Shown here: one piece after another, positions 35,167 through 45,989 of the stretch
How the letters are laid out: each line of letters opens with the position of its first letter
Position numbering within the stretch: position 1 is the first letter of the stretch
The notes under the pieces: generated by a model
The model's input: only the letters and a program-made list of their open reading frames with translations
Database searches by the model: none
Told to the model about the DNA's origin: nothing
Origin: Sinonovacula constricta
Taxonomy: Eukaryota; Mollusca; Bivalvia; Cardiida; Solecurtidae
Direction of reading: 5' to 3'
DNA: 64,000 nt
NCBI GenBank assembly: GCA_007844125.1
Contig: CM017558.1
Span: forward strand, 22,673,653-22,737,652
Translations under genes and position numbers: made by a program

Positions 35167-35807
35167 ATGGCTACCCTGCCTGAGCATGTGAGTGGTACTG
35201 GGCAAAACACAGATACTTTGCAAGGAGATTGCACATGTGATGCAGTAAGTTTTTTTCTAAATGAATTCATTTTACCTATTAGGACTCCTGTAGGAGAAGC
35301 AGCAGACATTAAGATCTTTTATATAATAAATTATGTTATGCTTGTATATTTATTAACAGATCTAGCAGAGCAAGGAAAAAAGTGGTGACATGTTTGTCAA
35401 AAAAAAAAAAGATATTGCAGTGTTGATTTATAGCAGATTTTAATTGTACATATGTTAAAACAATCTAATTTTGGTCATAAGGCTTAATTTGAATTTATTA
35501 TAATAATGGTATGAAGTTATTTACATCACATATTGGCAGGTAATTTTAAAGATGCTCTATGACTGTATTTTTTAGGTCTGATTTGTTTACATCTTACATT
35601 TAAACCTTATTTAAACAGTGAAACCTACATTTTGTACTCTCATAAATATGAAAAACTTTCAAATAATAGTAATCCATGCATGTAAAAATATTAAAGACAG
35701 AACGAATTTGTTGAAAATGTGTGGTCCGCAAATTCGGCTTATTTATTTACGTTTGACCCATTGCATCAAAACAGTTAAATAGCTTGTCTACAATCATTAC
35801 TCCAAGT

Positions 35808-35879
35808 TGACTGTTGGTGCAGAGGTAACGCAACTTCTTTGGGTGCGAGAGGTCCCTGGTTCAATTCCTGGCTCCGCCA
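35808..35879 (+). tRNA. tRNA-Pro-like sequence (pseudogene or SINE head)
   Basis: A box TGGTGCAGAGG, anticodon loop region CTTTGGGTGCGAGAGG (TGG anticodon context as in tRNA-Pro), B box GGTTCAATTCC, and TTTTT a few bases after the 3' end. The acceptor stem does not pair and the T stem has a mismatch, so it is unlikely to be a working tRNA. It sits in intron 1 of the transposon gene. Confidence 0.45.
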
Positions 35880-36538
35880 AGGGTTTTTATGTATTTTCTG
35901 TTTGTGTTTATACTTTTTTTGTCCAAAACCTCATTTGTCAGAAACTTTGACAATTTCTTTTGAAATATCAATAAATAAGGTATACTTAACATAAGGAAAG
36001 ATTTGTGACTGATTATAAGGGTATAAAGATACAGACCTAGCATCTTTAATCATGCAAACCTAAGGTCTGGATTTATCTACTGGTATGACTGATTTCTTTG
36101 CATTATTTTGCAAAGCAGGTGACCATCAAAATGTTAATGTGTCTTTAAATATTTTCTCTTCAGCTAACATTGGCTGATATACCTAGGGCTGTCTTACCTA
36201 GGGAACCGGACAAGTGCAAGCTGAATGAACTGCGTTTGTGGTTGAAAAGCAGAAGCCAGAGGGTTAAGTCCAAGGAGACAAAAGCAGAGTTAGTAGTGAG
36301 TGAGAAACAGTTTTCCAACAGCTTTAAGTATTTTGTGCATTAATTTCTAAGATAATATCAAGTTGCTGTATATTCCCTAAATATCATTATTAATGAATAT
36401 TTGAGGGTAACAATATAGACCTGTTTTGGCAACTTGTTCACATGGTTGGGTTTAAAGGCATTTCGAACAAACATGAGGTTATATCACAAATTTTCATGTC
36501 TGCTTATGACAGAAATGTAAACCATCTGATGGTGATGT

Positions 36539-37793
36539 GTCATGCAAGCTGTCCAGTGTTCCTAGTTTTTCCTAGTTTTCCTAGTCTTTCCTAGTTTTTT
36601 GGATTGCCCCCTACTTTTTCCTAGTTTTCTTAAAAGTGCCCTAGTATTCCTAGTTTTTCAAAAGAAAGTAAACAATATTTATAATAATTATATATTCTGA
36701 CATTAATTTTTCATTAAAACTTAGGGTGAAAACATAAATCTAATATGCCCAATTGCTTTAAGTATAAAATGACAATAGTTGTGGTCACTTACTCAAGAAA
36801 TCTGCATATTTGTTACACTTTGAGGGTTTTTTTCATTGTTTTCTGGCAAAGAATATGCTGTTGTCTTAAATCAGTAACATGTAATAAGCATTATTATTAC
36901 CATCACATCATTACTCTTTATATCCAGCATTTATATAGTTGTTCTCAGTTTAAGGGGATATGTACGATTTTTTATCAACTTCTTTGTAAATATATAAATT
37001 AAAGATGTTATTTTAACTTCAAACAAAATGAAATAATAACATAAAACTGACGCGTTGTGTATGTCATTACGTCAAAACCTATACCCTGTTATGTACCAAT
37101 ATAAATTGTTGACTTCTTTTATAATAATGGACATAATCAGTCATACATACTCGTTTAAAAAATATCATTTTCTTTTTTCTTGCGTTTTAAGATTATTAAA
37201 TGTACAATATGCCTATATGTTTGTCAAAAAACAGCATATTTTTACAGTAGTGATTTTTAGCTTAAATCTTGCACCCAGCAGCTTTAAAATACAATATTAT
37301 TTAAATCTGTAATACATACCAAGATGTGTGATAAATTTGTGTAAGCATTAATTTTATGCAAGGGAAACAAAAGAATTTTTAACAGTACTGAGATATAAAA
37401 AATAGGAATAATTCTGAAAATCTAACTAGAAAGTGTACATTCAGCTATAGAATTAAAATCCAGTTTATTTAAAAGCGATTAATGTAAAATAAATAAGAAG
37501 AATGTAGCATTTTTAAGTCTTAAACTATTTTGAATAATTTATAAATTCAAGACAAAATTATTAAAAGGTGATTCAATTTGTCAAAAACACCCAAGATATA
37601 TTATATCGTGAACTGTTAATGCTTTACGGCTTTAACATTTTAAACTGAATATATGCATATTATATGCAACATTGTCAATGTACATTACAAAATTGTCCTA
37701 GGTTTTCCTAGTATTTTCCTAGTTTTTCATTTTGACTTTTCCTAGATTATTCCTAGTTTTTTACCATGGTCCGCTGGACAGCCTGGTCATGCA
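36539..37793. mobile_element. hAT-like non-autonomous element in intron 2
   Basis: Body 36,547-37,785 (1,239 bp), flanked by the 8-bp direct repeat GTCATGCA (36,539-36,546; 37,786-37,793). Ends are imperfect inverted repeats (AGCTGTCCAGTG left; CAGGCTGTCCAGCGG on the minus strand at right). An 8-bp duplication and CAGG-like ends are typical of hAT elements. Just inside both ends are clusters of TTCCTAG (left) and its continuation (right). No transposase frame: 36,745-37,312 holds only chance AT-rich frames. Confidence 0.75.
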
Positions 37794-39583
37794 TATCGCC
37801 AAGGTTTGAGATCATGGTCAAACTTGAAAGTCAAAAAAGCTTTAAATCTGTTGTCAACGTGGCATTTGGAGGCACTTGTGATAAAACTTTTGATGTTTTT
37901 GGGTAAATATATTTTGATATTTTTTGACAGAGTGAAGAAGTGGGTGAAAACCTTCCAGTTGTGGACCCTCACCCAGACCAGCCCTACCTAAGAAGAGCGA
38001 AGGCGAACTGTGTGGTTTGCTCCAAACAACAGCAGTCCCAGGAAAGCCAGCAGCTTCTGACTAATACTGACACACTGTCATGGTCACAGGATACCGGTGA
38101 TATTCCAAAAATGTTCACTTTTGTAGACATCATAAATTACTAAAAAAAAGTCTGGGAAAAACTACTATTTGGAAAAAACAATTGACAGGGGATATGCTTT
38201 TTTCCATGATGGTTACGTTCATAATCAGAGTGTAACTAATAACAAAACCATAGTTATAGTAAAAGCCAAGTGTTACAGGTCAATGAAGAAAAGTGAAAAG
38301 CCACATGACTTATTGGTGACTCTGAAAAGCGATGGTTCTGTGCAAGAAGGCAAATGTTCCTGTGTGGCAGGTGTAGGTGATCATTGTAATCATATATATG
38401 CCCTGCTGTACTCAATAGACCATACCTTGAAGCTGAAGTTAAAAACATTTCCCAGGGCAAAAACATGCACAGATAAGCCTGCTGAATAGACAAAATGCAG
38501 AGTGGATGGAATTCGGTCCGAGCCAGTCACGAAGGCCACTGTTGTTAGGCCCAAGTATGGAAGTTCATCCAAGGGAGTGAAAACTACTTTGTATGAAGCG
38601 CGAGCTGGGTGTGCAAAGGGGAATATGACTGTTCCGAACATTATTCAGGAAAAACTGTCAAAAATAAACCCTTTGTTTGGTGTAGTCATCTGACATATCA
38701 ACGCAAATGGGGCTGTCAGTCCCAAAGGGTTCACCACTCTCTTACCAACTAGCCATAACAGAAGTTAATTTTTGTGTAATAGAGAATATTTCAATAAGTA
38801 CATCTGGTTTAAAAACCCAAACATGTGCCAATCAGATTTCAAAATTTCCATGGAGTATTACAGATATTGAAAAAGTTGCAGATGACATATTGACAGAGAT
38901 AGGGCTGGATATCTCCACAGAGAAAGCAAATGAAGTGTATGAGGCAACTATGGAACAAGCATTGTCTGACACATGACATGATGTAAGGAAAAAACGCTTA
39001 ACTGCAAGTAAATTTGGCGTCATAGTGACAAGGAAAAAAGATAAGGAAAAGTTTATTCTGAATCAGCTGCTGAATGAAGTAGACTTATCTAAAGTACCTG
39101 CAGTACTTTTCGGAAGGGAAAATGAAGACAAGGCAGTTTTTGACTATGTTCAATACATGAATAATAGTGGCCGAAATGTGAGTGTGTATAGAGCTGGCTG
39201 TGTCATCAATCCTAATTTCCCTTGGTTGGCTGCATCTCCAGACAGGGTAGTTCATGACAGTGTTGCAGGATTTGGATTAGTAGAGGTGAAATGCTCCTTT
39301 TCGAAAAGAAATGTCAGCCCCAAGGAAGCCTGCATGGACACAGCATTCTTCTGTGAGATTGTGGATAGTACATTTTGTCTTAAGAAAGACCATCACTACT
39401 TAAACAAATACAAGTTCAACTAGAAATAACTGGTGCAATGTTCTGTGACTTTGTGTTGTACACAAAAAAGGGCTTGGGAATCCAACGAATAATGTTTGAT
39501 GAAATGTATTGGAGGACCATGAGTAGCAAGCTGAGATGCTTTTTCCTGAATGACTTTTTGCCAGTTCTTTGAGGTTAACATTC

Positions 39584-39589
39584 AATAAA
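39584..39589 (+). terminator. Polyadenylation signal of the SAP-SWIM-YqaJ gene
   Basis: AATAAA 12 bases after the natural stop at 39,572. Confidence 0.6.
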
Positions 39590-40350
39590 ATAAGTGACAG
39601 TGCTAATTTAAATGTTAAACTGTTTTTTATTCAAGGTGCATGTGTTCGATATTTGGACATAATTCTTTATGTTGTATGTAGTTAAAGATCACAATGTAAC
39701 CATACTACTACTAGTAACTAAGGCATTTTGAACAGAACTAGATCAATTGTAGATAAGTTATTTTTCCTGTATTCCTAAACTTTTATATAACCTTAAAATG
39801 CACATAAAACCATGTTCTTTGTTCTGTTATTTAAATAATCTTGTACGCATTGTAATTAGATTTAATACAATGTTACAGTTAAGTAACTACTAGGTTATAA
39901 AATATTTTTAACACATCTTGTATCAGTTTTGCAAAGAGTCTACTAAGCAATTTTTAAAAAATTGACTGTGTTTACAAATTATTCCTGCTAGTAGACTGTT
40001 CATGTGAGTGACATTTATGATAATTTGACCTTTAAGGCAAACAGAACTCAAGACAATCTGGTCTTTTATTTGACTACTTTGTTGTTATATATTGTATATT
40101 GTCTAAGGCACATACATGTATAGTGCTGATAACCACTAAACTTTTGAAACTTTGTTGAAATGTTTCTTCTCTTTGTGATAATCAAGTACACACAAGGTAT
40201 AAAAACCTGTATTGCTCTTACTTAAGTAATTAAATAAGAAGAGGATGTAAAAAAATCCATTACAAATGTCAGAAACCATGTCTTGATAGGGCTTACAGTG
40301 TTCTTTGTTCCGGGAGTAGTAAGTCATGAGTTGACACCACTGGCTTTATT
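39590..40350. other. Gene-free stretch between the converging genes
   Basis: AT-rich; no DDE-type transposase sequence could be read on either strand. Confidence 0.5.
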
Positions 40351-40822
40351 ATACCCCGCCAAAGGCGGAGGGATATAGATTTGGCGTTGTCCGTCCGGCC
40401 GTTCGTCCGTCCGTCACAAACTTGTTAGGGCTATATCTCAAAGACTATTACAGATTTGAACATGAAACTTCAGGGGTGTATATATCTCATCGGAGAGAAG
40501 TGCACTGCACAAGAACCATAACCCTCCACTGCCTAATTTTAGAGTTATTGCCCATTGTTATTTTTCAATTTTGTGTGGAACATATCTCAGTGACTACAAA
40601 AGCTATCAACATGAAACTTTATAGGTAAATAGTCCCTAATGAGTGGAAGTGTACTGCACAAGAACCATAACCCCCCACTTCCTAATTTTAGAGTTATTTA
40701 AAGTAGTTATTAAACCTATAAAACATAACTAAGAAATGCCGCAATATACAATTCACATTACACCTTTCCCGAAATTTCTTCACCTCCCATCAATCAACAA
40801 AACCTGTTCGGCGGGGGATATC
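40351..40822. mobile_element. GGCGG-ended repeat with GTCCGTCCG stretch
   Basis: Left end ATACCCCGCCAAAGGCGG, right end TTCGGCGGGGGATATC, imperfectly inverted. Near the left end GGCGTTGTCCGTCCGGCCG is followed by two diverged units of about 125-170 bp sharing CACAAGAACCATAACC and CTAATTTTAGAGTTATT. This GTCCGTCCG sequence is a widespread repeat type in molluscs; it has no coding capacity here. Confidence 0.6.
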
Positions 40823-41810
40823 AATTTGAAGAATTTGCTTGTTTCATTTTAGGTTAGAAACTGATATTAAATAACATAAGTCTGCAAAGTTTTCAACATT
40901 TTATTATGTGAATCCGCCAGATTGTCATATAATCTAATAAAACAATAATGTATTTGTTTACATAAATAATATAGTATTTAATTTGAGTGGCATTTTAGTC
41001 AACCTTTAATCAATATTTTATCAATTCTCTGAGTTCAAATTTGCAGTTATAAAATGAAACATTATCTCTATTAAGCATCAATTAACATGTGTATTTACAA
41101 TATAACCTAAGCAAATATTTTAGGTCATGATTTTGCTTATCACATTTACAAAAATATAACACAGATACAGGTGAAATGTACAATTGTCCCAATAAATGTC
41201 ATCACACAAGCTATTGAAATTTTCATTATTGCCAAATCAACAAAACAAACAGTTTATATTAAGTATCTTCATTAATTCACACATAATCATTCAGTTTAAC
41301 AGTAAAGTAATACTTGTCATACAAGTAGAATCCCATGTTTAAAATACATGCATGTTGATTAAGATGCTATGTCTGCATTTTGGTACTCTTGTTATTGGTC
41401 AAACTTTTTAGTATGATATGTTTACTAAATGAAACAGCATTGTAAATGAAATGAGAACCTTACATGACAAGAAATGATTAATAACAAAACCAGTTTTTTT
41501 TCTGTAGAATTTGTACATGGGTAGATTATTAAATGTGCCATAAATAAAAATACTTGGCATTTTCTCATACTTATGGGAGATGGATTTACTGCTTTAATGC
41601 CTTTTACTATGAATTAAAAGTAAAATGTAAACAATTTTGGTCACAAGATATAGACATGGCAACTTAAACTATCACACTTGTCAATATTACAGCCATTCAT
41701 ATGTAGGCTATTGATTTCCTAGACATGATATGATGGGATCCTGAAATAATGTCAGAAGAGCACACACTGTCCAAATTTGGTTAATGCTTCCAAACAGTGA
41801 CAGCGGAATC
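40823..41810. other. Gene-free stretch; expected position of the DDE catalytic domain
   Basis: The THAP-HTH frame on the minus strand would be expected to continue into this region with its catalytic domain, but no DDE motif or long frame is present. It is either deleted or decayed beyond recognition. Confidence 0.45.
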
Positions 41811-43327
41811 TCTACACATAAATAATAAAAACTGATCTGCAGGTGACAGTTTTCTAGGCTTACAAGAAGACTGTTCTTTGGACCCTTATTTTTGTGAGTA
41901 CATGACGATGTTCTCTCCCTTTTCTCCCGGGTTTACAAGTTCTAAAACTGTATCGAATGTATCCTTTGATGAAAAACCTGTGTAAAACTGAACTTCAGAT
42001 GCATTGAGATTTTCAATACAAAAACTATTTGTTTCCTGATCTGCTTTAAGCTGTCTAATTTTAGCTTTTAACTTTTCATTCTCACTTAAAGCTTTATTTG
42101 CTTTTTTTCCGTAAAAACTCGATGTGTTCTAGAAGGACTTGTTTGCTCATATTATCACTGTCTACTTGTGTTTGCAATGTGTCTTCAGATGCAGTAAGAT
42201 CTGATAAACTTACAGGCTTATTTTCAGATATACTTTCCATTGCTTCATCAGAAGCATCATAAAGAATTGTGCTTTCTTCGCGTTGCTGTTGAAGCCTATT
42301 TTTCTTTCTTCTTGTATGGATCTTCTGCAGATGTACCTTGTTCTTCCAACAGTCAAATTTAGTTGGTACAGCTCCAGGTTTTAAGTATGTACGTTTGGCA
42401 AATCCAGATGTTTCCATGACCTCCTTCTCAAAGTGCAAACAGCAAACAACAGTGTTGCATGTCACCTGAAGAAAACAAAATAACAAAATAACACAATGCT
42501 AAGGATCACCTTCTTAACTTAGGTTTACTGTAAAATTGTCTTCCTGCATGTAGCCGGTAGATTTAAGTACCAGACCAAGTCTACAAAGGATTTTCTAAAA
42601 AATATCTAATCAAAATAACTTATGTTAATAAGAACCATTCGACATGGTCATATGATTTTCTAATTTTTTAACGAAACAATGGTGCATCAAGGTGTTTGCT
42701 ACAGCATTTTCAATGATAAAATTACAATTAGAGAACTTGAAAAGAAAACCATGGTTTCTTGAGACTGACTGAATTAACCAATGCTTCTTATATTGACAAT
42801 CCTGCTACTTACTTTGAAATGTGGTCCCTCATCTCTTCTTATTTTGTGAAGCCAAACAGAACGAAGTGGGTCCCCTGGCCTTGGAAACCCATGGTAGCTT
42901 GGTTTGCCATATCCAGGTATAATAGCGTATCCAGCAGATTCGGTTTGACTGCAATTGACATGTTTTAAAAAAATTATAAGCTTGTCAGTATGCAAATCAG
43001 TATGAATTATATATTTAACTTATTGCTGATTTATGTATTTGTATTTTAATGTGGTTGTTCTGAGTCAATATTATGAATATAAAACAATCAGAAATTAATA
43101 AATATTTGAAGAAAAAATACCCCCACCCCCAATCCTGCCTAACAATGACAGTTTGTACTTTAACATAAATATACCATAGATAACTTTATTACCTTGGTTC
43201 TTTTGATTGACTCTACTGCTGTTCCATCTGGCTTTGTTATTCTGAAGCCTTCCTGCTGATATAGCTGTTCAGAGTCTGGAGTAGCTTGCTGACAATACGT
43301 GTGGTCCGTTTGCCCGTCTTCTGTCAT
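41811..43327 (-). pseudogene. THAP-HTH transposase-like protein, three exons, broken
   Basis: Likely exon 1 is 43,193-43,327 (MTEDGQTDHTYC). Exon 2 is 42,813-42,948 (donor GTAAGT) and encodes KPSYHGFPRPGDPLRSVWL. Exon 3 is 41,811-42,465 (acceptor TTCTTCAG). Exons 2 and 3 join in frame inside the THAP domain: CCLHF with Cys-x2-His, then TYLKPGAVPTKF. A charged coiled coil (LLEHIEFLRKK; after the frameshift ALSENEKLKAKIRQLK) is followed by SEVQFYTGFSSKDTF and, past a stop, KPRKLSPADQFLLF, the helix-turn-helix preceding DDE_Tnp_4 domains. Breaks: frameshift in the T-run at 42,102-42,108 and TAA at 41,886. Exon 1 to exon 2 is out of phase by two bases, so an exon or indel is missed. The first zinc Cys pair is not seen in exon 2. 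Confidence 0.75.
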
Positions 43328-43667
43328 CTTTTGAACGTAAAATATTATTAAATAAACGTAAAATAAGCTATATACAATTGTCTAACAGAACTAATCAAAT
43401 AATCTGTTTTAAGTATTATGTGAACTTCGTCGATCAATCGGTATCAATTTCTTTTTAAAAATCGCGAAAACATGTGACAAACGGAATTATGTCAAAACAA
43501 CTAATTTATGGACAAATCTTTTACTACTAAATGATGCAGATACTTCATATTTAATTAATTTGAACCCATTTTATCTGTAAACTAAATGCGTTTTACCTTA
43601 TTGTTTGCATTCCATTAGAAAATTCAGGTTTCTTTGTTATTATTTCTGTAGTAGCTGGTTTGCGCTA

Positions 43668-43730
43668 TAATCACCAGATGACGTCATCGAAGGGGAGGTA
43701 ATTCAAAACCCGTAGTAACTGAAAGGGTCT
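43668..43730 (-). repeat. Right terminal inverted repeat of the 9.27-kb transposon
   Basis: On the minus strand begins AGACCCTTTCAGTTACTACG and contains TTACCTCCCCTTCGATGACG and TCATCTGGTGATTA. Followed by TAT. Confidence 0.85.
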
Positions 43731-43744
43731 TATAGATGATGTTC

Positions 43745-44170
43745 ATTGATGCCCTAGATCTGTGGGAACAGCAAAGCCTAAATGCCCTATCGCCATTATA
43801 AACAGGTGTTTCCTATCTGAGCCACACTGCAGAGATTGTTATTTTTAAACTAAGAAAACCATGTAACAACTTACTTTTAAGATTGCATTATATCATCATC
43901 CAGGTAGCCCACGCTGACGTCGGTATCTGTTTATAGCAGAGATCACTTTTGTGCTTATTTATAGATTTGGAAAGAATGAACATTGAGTTATTTTTTCGCA
44001 GTGTGTACATATTGTTACTGTTCAAAATCATCTTTACTCAGACTAAAATATAAGTTTTTGCATAAAGTATGCAAACATTCTCAGAAACCGGGGAAGAATA
44101 TTGTTATATGCTTTTGGCGTAGGTAACCTGTCGGATACCATCTTTAACATGGAACATTTTACTATGGTTC
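43745..44170. repeat. Interspersed repeat E, copy 1
   Basis: Contains TTTCCTATCTGAGCCA, TTAAACTAAGAAAACC, GCTGACGTCGGTATCTG and GATTTGGAAAGAATGAACAT. The second half matches 49,440-49,760; the first part matches 52,980-53,060 and 47,150. Non-coding. Confidence 0.6.
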
Positions 44171-44550
44171 TTCCTAGCTTGATAGGATTTAACTATTGGT
44201 TGACAACAAGTTTAGTTTGTTTTAAAATGTTAATGATTGAAATTGTATTTATTTTGGCTTGTATGAGTTTGAAAAAAGCATACATCAGTCTGTTGCACAT
44301 AAATAACTAGTAATATTTAGAGGTGAGTATATAATACAAAATAGGTATCTATGGCTGCAATAAGCTCAAGAAGTATTGGCAGTAATTCTATGTGTATTTT
44401 ATGTTTTGCCAAAGTAGATCTGTTTTATCTTGAGTAAGTTAATGATATGATTTGTATTCAAATGACTACAAATATTACCGACACGTAAAGAAAATATATA
44501 AACTTTTGGTAATGTGGTTCGAACAAGCATATTTTATTTTTTTACTAAGG

Positions 44551-44790
44551 GGCGCCCATGTCATAGTGTTAGTCGCCGACTTGTTGGCCACTTAGCCTTT
44601 CACCGTGTGGGTTTGAGTCCCGTTGGGGGCAAAGGACTTGATGTAGGAAAGACTTCCAGCTGACCTGGGTGCACCAGTGGTTCTACCCAGATATTTGTTT
44701 GGGGTCTTCCTGCACCAAAATGGCTGGAGGTTGCTATAATGATCATAACTGGTCGCTGCGATGTATTTCAAAAACAAAAACAAAAAAAAA
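44551..44790 (+). repeat. SINE family 2, full-length copy
   Basis: tRNA-like head GGGGCGCCCATGTCATAGTG, B box GGGTTTGAGTCCC, body AAGACTTCCAGCTGACC and TCTACCCAGATATTTGTTTGG, and an A-rich tail (CAAAAACAAAAACAAAAA). This is the reference copy for recognising the fragments in the 12-30 kb array. Confidence 0.8.
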
Positions 44791-44849
44791 TATTATGACT
44801 ATTCAAATAGTCTTTTAAGCTTAACCACACCTTTTTAAAATGTTTCTAG

Positions 44850-45973
44850 TTATAACATGTTAAATTTATATTTGAAGCTGGGACACAGACCTCATAAAGT
44901 CAGAAAAACAGACCATTCACAGGGAGATCCAAGCCAGAAACCAACTTCTAGTTCCAAGGGAGCCAACTCCCTTCCAGATGCCAAGGGAGATAATGCTCGT
45001 CTGAAAGCATCTGCAGATCTGGTGGTAAAATACCTTACACCGTACTTCAAGGAAGGCAAAATCACATCTAAGGTAAAAGCTTGATTTTAATAAATGTTGG
45101 TACAAATCATCATTAAAGTGATTTGTGGGTCTGTTTTTTTTTTTTTTTTATACCTTATCTGTTATCTGGTACATTTTTAAGGTGTAGATTTAATCACTTT
45201 GGTAAACCAATATTGTAACATGTCTTTAAATGTTCTCAAACTAATCATTTTTTATTATCTTATGCTGTAAAAATCACAACACAAGTGTTGTTGTTTTTTA
45301 ATTAACTTTACCATATTATAATTTTATTTTTAATGATAGTAGTCATAACATTCATGCAGACGATTGAGTTTCCAACAGAACAAAACCATATTTTAATTAT
45401 ATATGTGCAAAGGACTTTTTTTCATTACAACAATCGTACAGTGTTTTTGTGATCATGTGCTGCTGCTTCTGTGTTCCAGGACTTGTTTAAGATGACAGCC
45501 AAGCGTCTCTCCCACAAGGTTTCTACGCGATACAAAGGTCTACCTGCTGACAAATGTATGTGTCACACTTTGTTTTTGATAGTGTATAGCCATTAATGAT
45601 TAATTTATACTAAAGGGTGCATCAAGGTCATTTGCATTATCTTACAGATGATTCCTGATAATTATTTATAGCCATGCCCAATACCTATACATTAGATATT
45701 TTATAAATATGACCTTATGATTTATTCTTAAGTGGATTTTTTTCACACATTGATGCTACATGCATTTCCAGCTTTCATGTCGTTTTCCTTGATAAATCAA
45801 TGACAGAAACTTATTTACATGTATTTAATTAAACTTTTCTATATATATGAAATTGGAATCAGTTGTTGTACTTTCTCTATTTTCCAGTAAAAGAAAAAGT
45901 GAAGAAGACAATTAAAGAAGTGTTTAGCAAGCATCCAGTCATTTCTTCTGAGGACAATCTGACTGGGCTTTGA
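44850..45973 (+). CDS. RECQL5-like C-terminal SRI domain, three terminal exons
   Basis: Exon 1 of those visible is 44,850-45,072 (acceptor TTTCTAG; a hydrophilic linker, then ARLKASADLVVKYLTPYF). The next is 45,480-45,555 (acceptor TTCCAG; DLFKMTAKRLSHKVSTRYK). The last is 45,888-45,973 (acceptor TTTTCCAG; EKVKKTIKEVF, stop TGA). All joins keep frame, including a codon split T|TA. The sequence resembles the Set2-Rpb1-interacting domain at the C-terminus of RECQL5, which binds phosphorylated RNA polymerase II and limits transcription-linked genome instability. No helicase motifs (DEAH, RecQ C-terminal zinc site) were found upstream; the region to the left is transposon sequence. It is either the tail of a gene with very distant exons or an isolated duplicate. 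Confidence 0.65.
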
Positions 45974-45989
45974 CTGTTAAAAGTGGCAG

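Larger units (their letters stand above)
35167..39572 (+). pseudogene. SAP-SWIM-YqaJ nuclease-like protein, three exons, broken
   Basis: Exon 1 is 35,167-35,244 (MATLPEHVSGTG; donor GTAAGT). Exon 2 is 36,164-36,295 (acceptor TCTTCAG, donor GTGAGT) and encodes a SAP motif (KCKLNELRLWLKSRSQ). Exon 3 is 37,931-39,572. It carries the SWIM zinc motif CSCVAGVGDHCNH (38,359-38,397), then VPKGSPLSYQL, RKKRLTASKFG and the YqaJ/lambda-exonuclease fold: FGRENEDKAVFDYV, NPNFPWLAASPDRVV and GLVEVKCSFS, which hold the acidic and Lys active-site residues, then the C-terminus (CDFVLYTKKG, natural stop at 39,570). YqaJ proteins digest one DNA strand; SAP and SWIM would bind DNA or partners. Both exon joins are in phase 0. 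Breaks: frameshift in an A-run at 38,142-38,149, TAG at 38,487, frame change near 38,694, TGA at 38,974 at a conserved Trp position, frameshift near 39,405. Confidence 0.8.
34459..43730. mobile_element. 9.27-kb THAP + SAP-SWIM-YqaJ DNA transposon
   Basis: Ends are AGACCCTTTTAGTTACT (left) and, read on the minus strand, AGACCCTTTCAGTTACT (right). The similarity continues inward through CTCCC and GACGTAATCCGGTGATT versus GACGTCATCTGGTGATT. TAT flanks both ends (34,456-34,458 and 43,731-43,733), a candidate 3-bp target duplication. Inside are two converging genes: a SAP-SWIM-YqaJ protein (+) and a THAP-coiled coil-HTH transposase-like protein (-). THAP plus a Tnp_4-type helix-turn-helix indicates the PIF/Harbinger-ISL2EU group, and as I recall ISL2EU elements are described as also encoding a YqaJ nuclease. 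The catalytic DDE domain is not visible. Both genes are broken, so the copy is dead. Three further repeats are nested inside. Confidence 0.8.

Noticed and set aside
36745..37312. Two 85-codon frames inside the hAT-like element
   Set aside because: AT-rich chance frames without transposase motifs.
34459..43730. Idea that the SAP-SWIM-YqaJ and THAP genes are host genes
   Set aside because: Both lie between matching inverted repeats, converge, carry their own polyadenylation signal, and recur as a pair in a second element at 2.0 kb.
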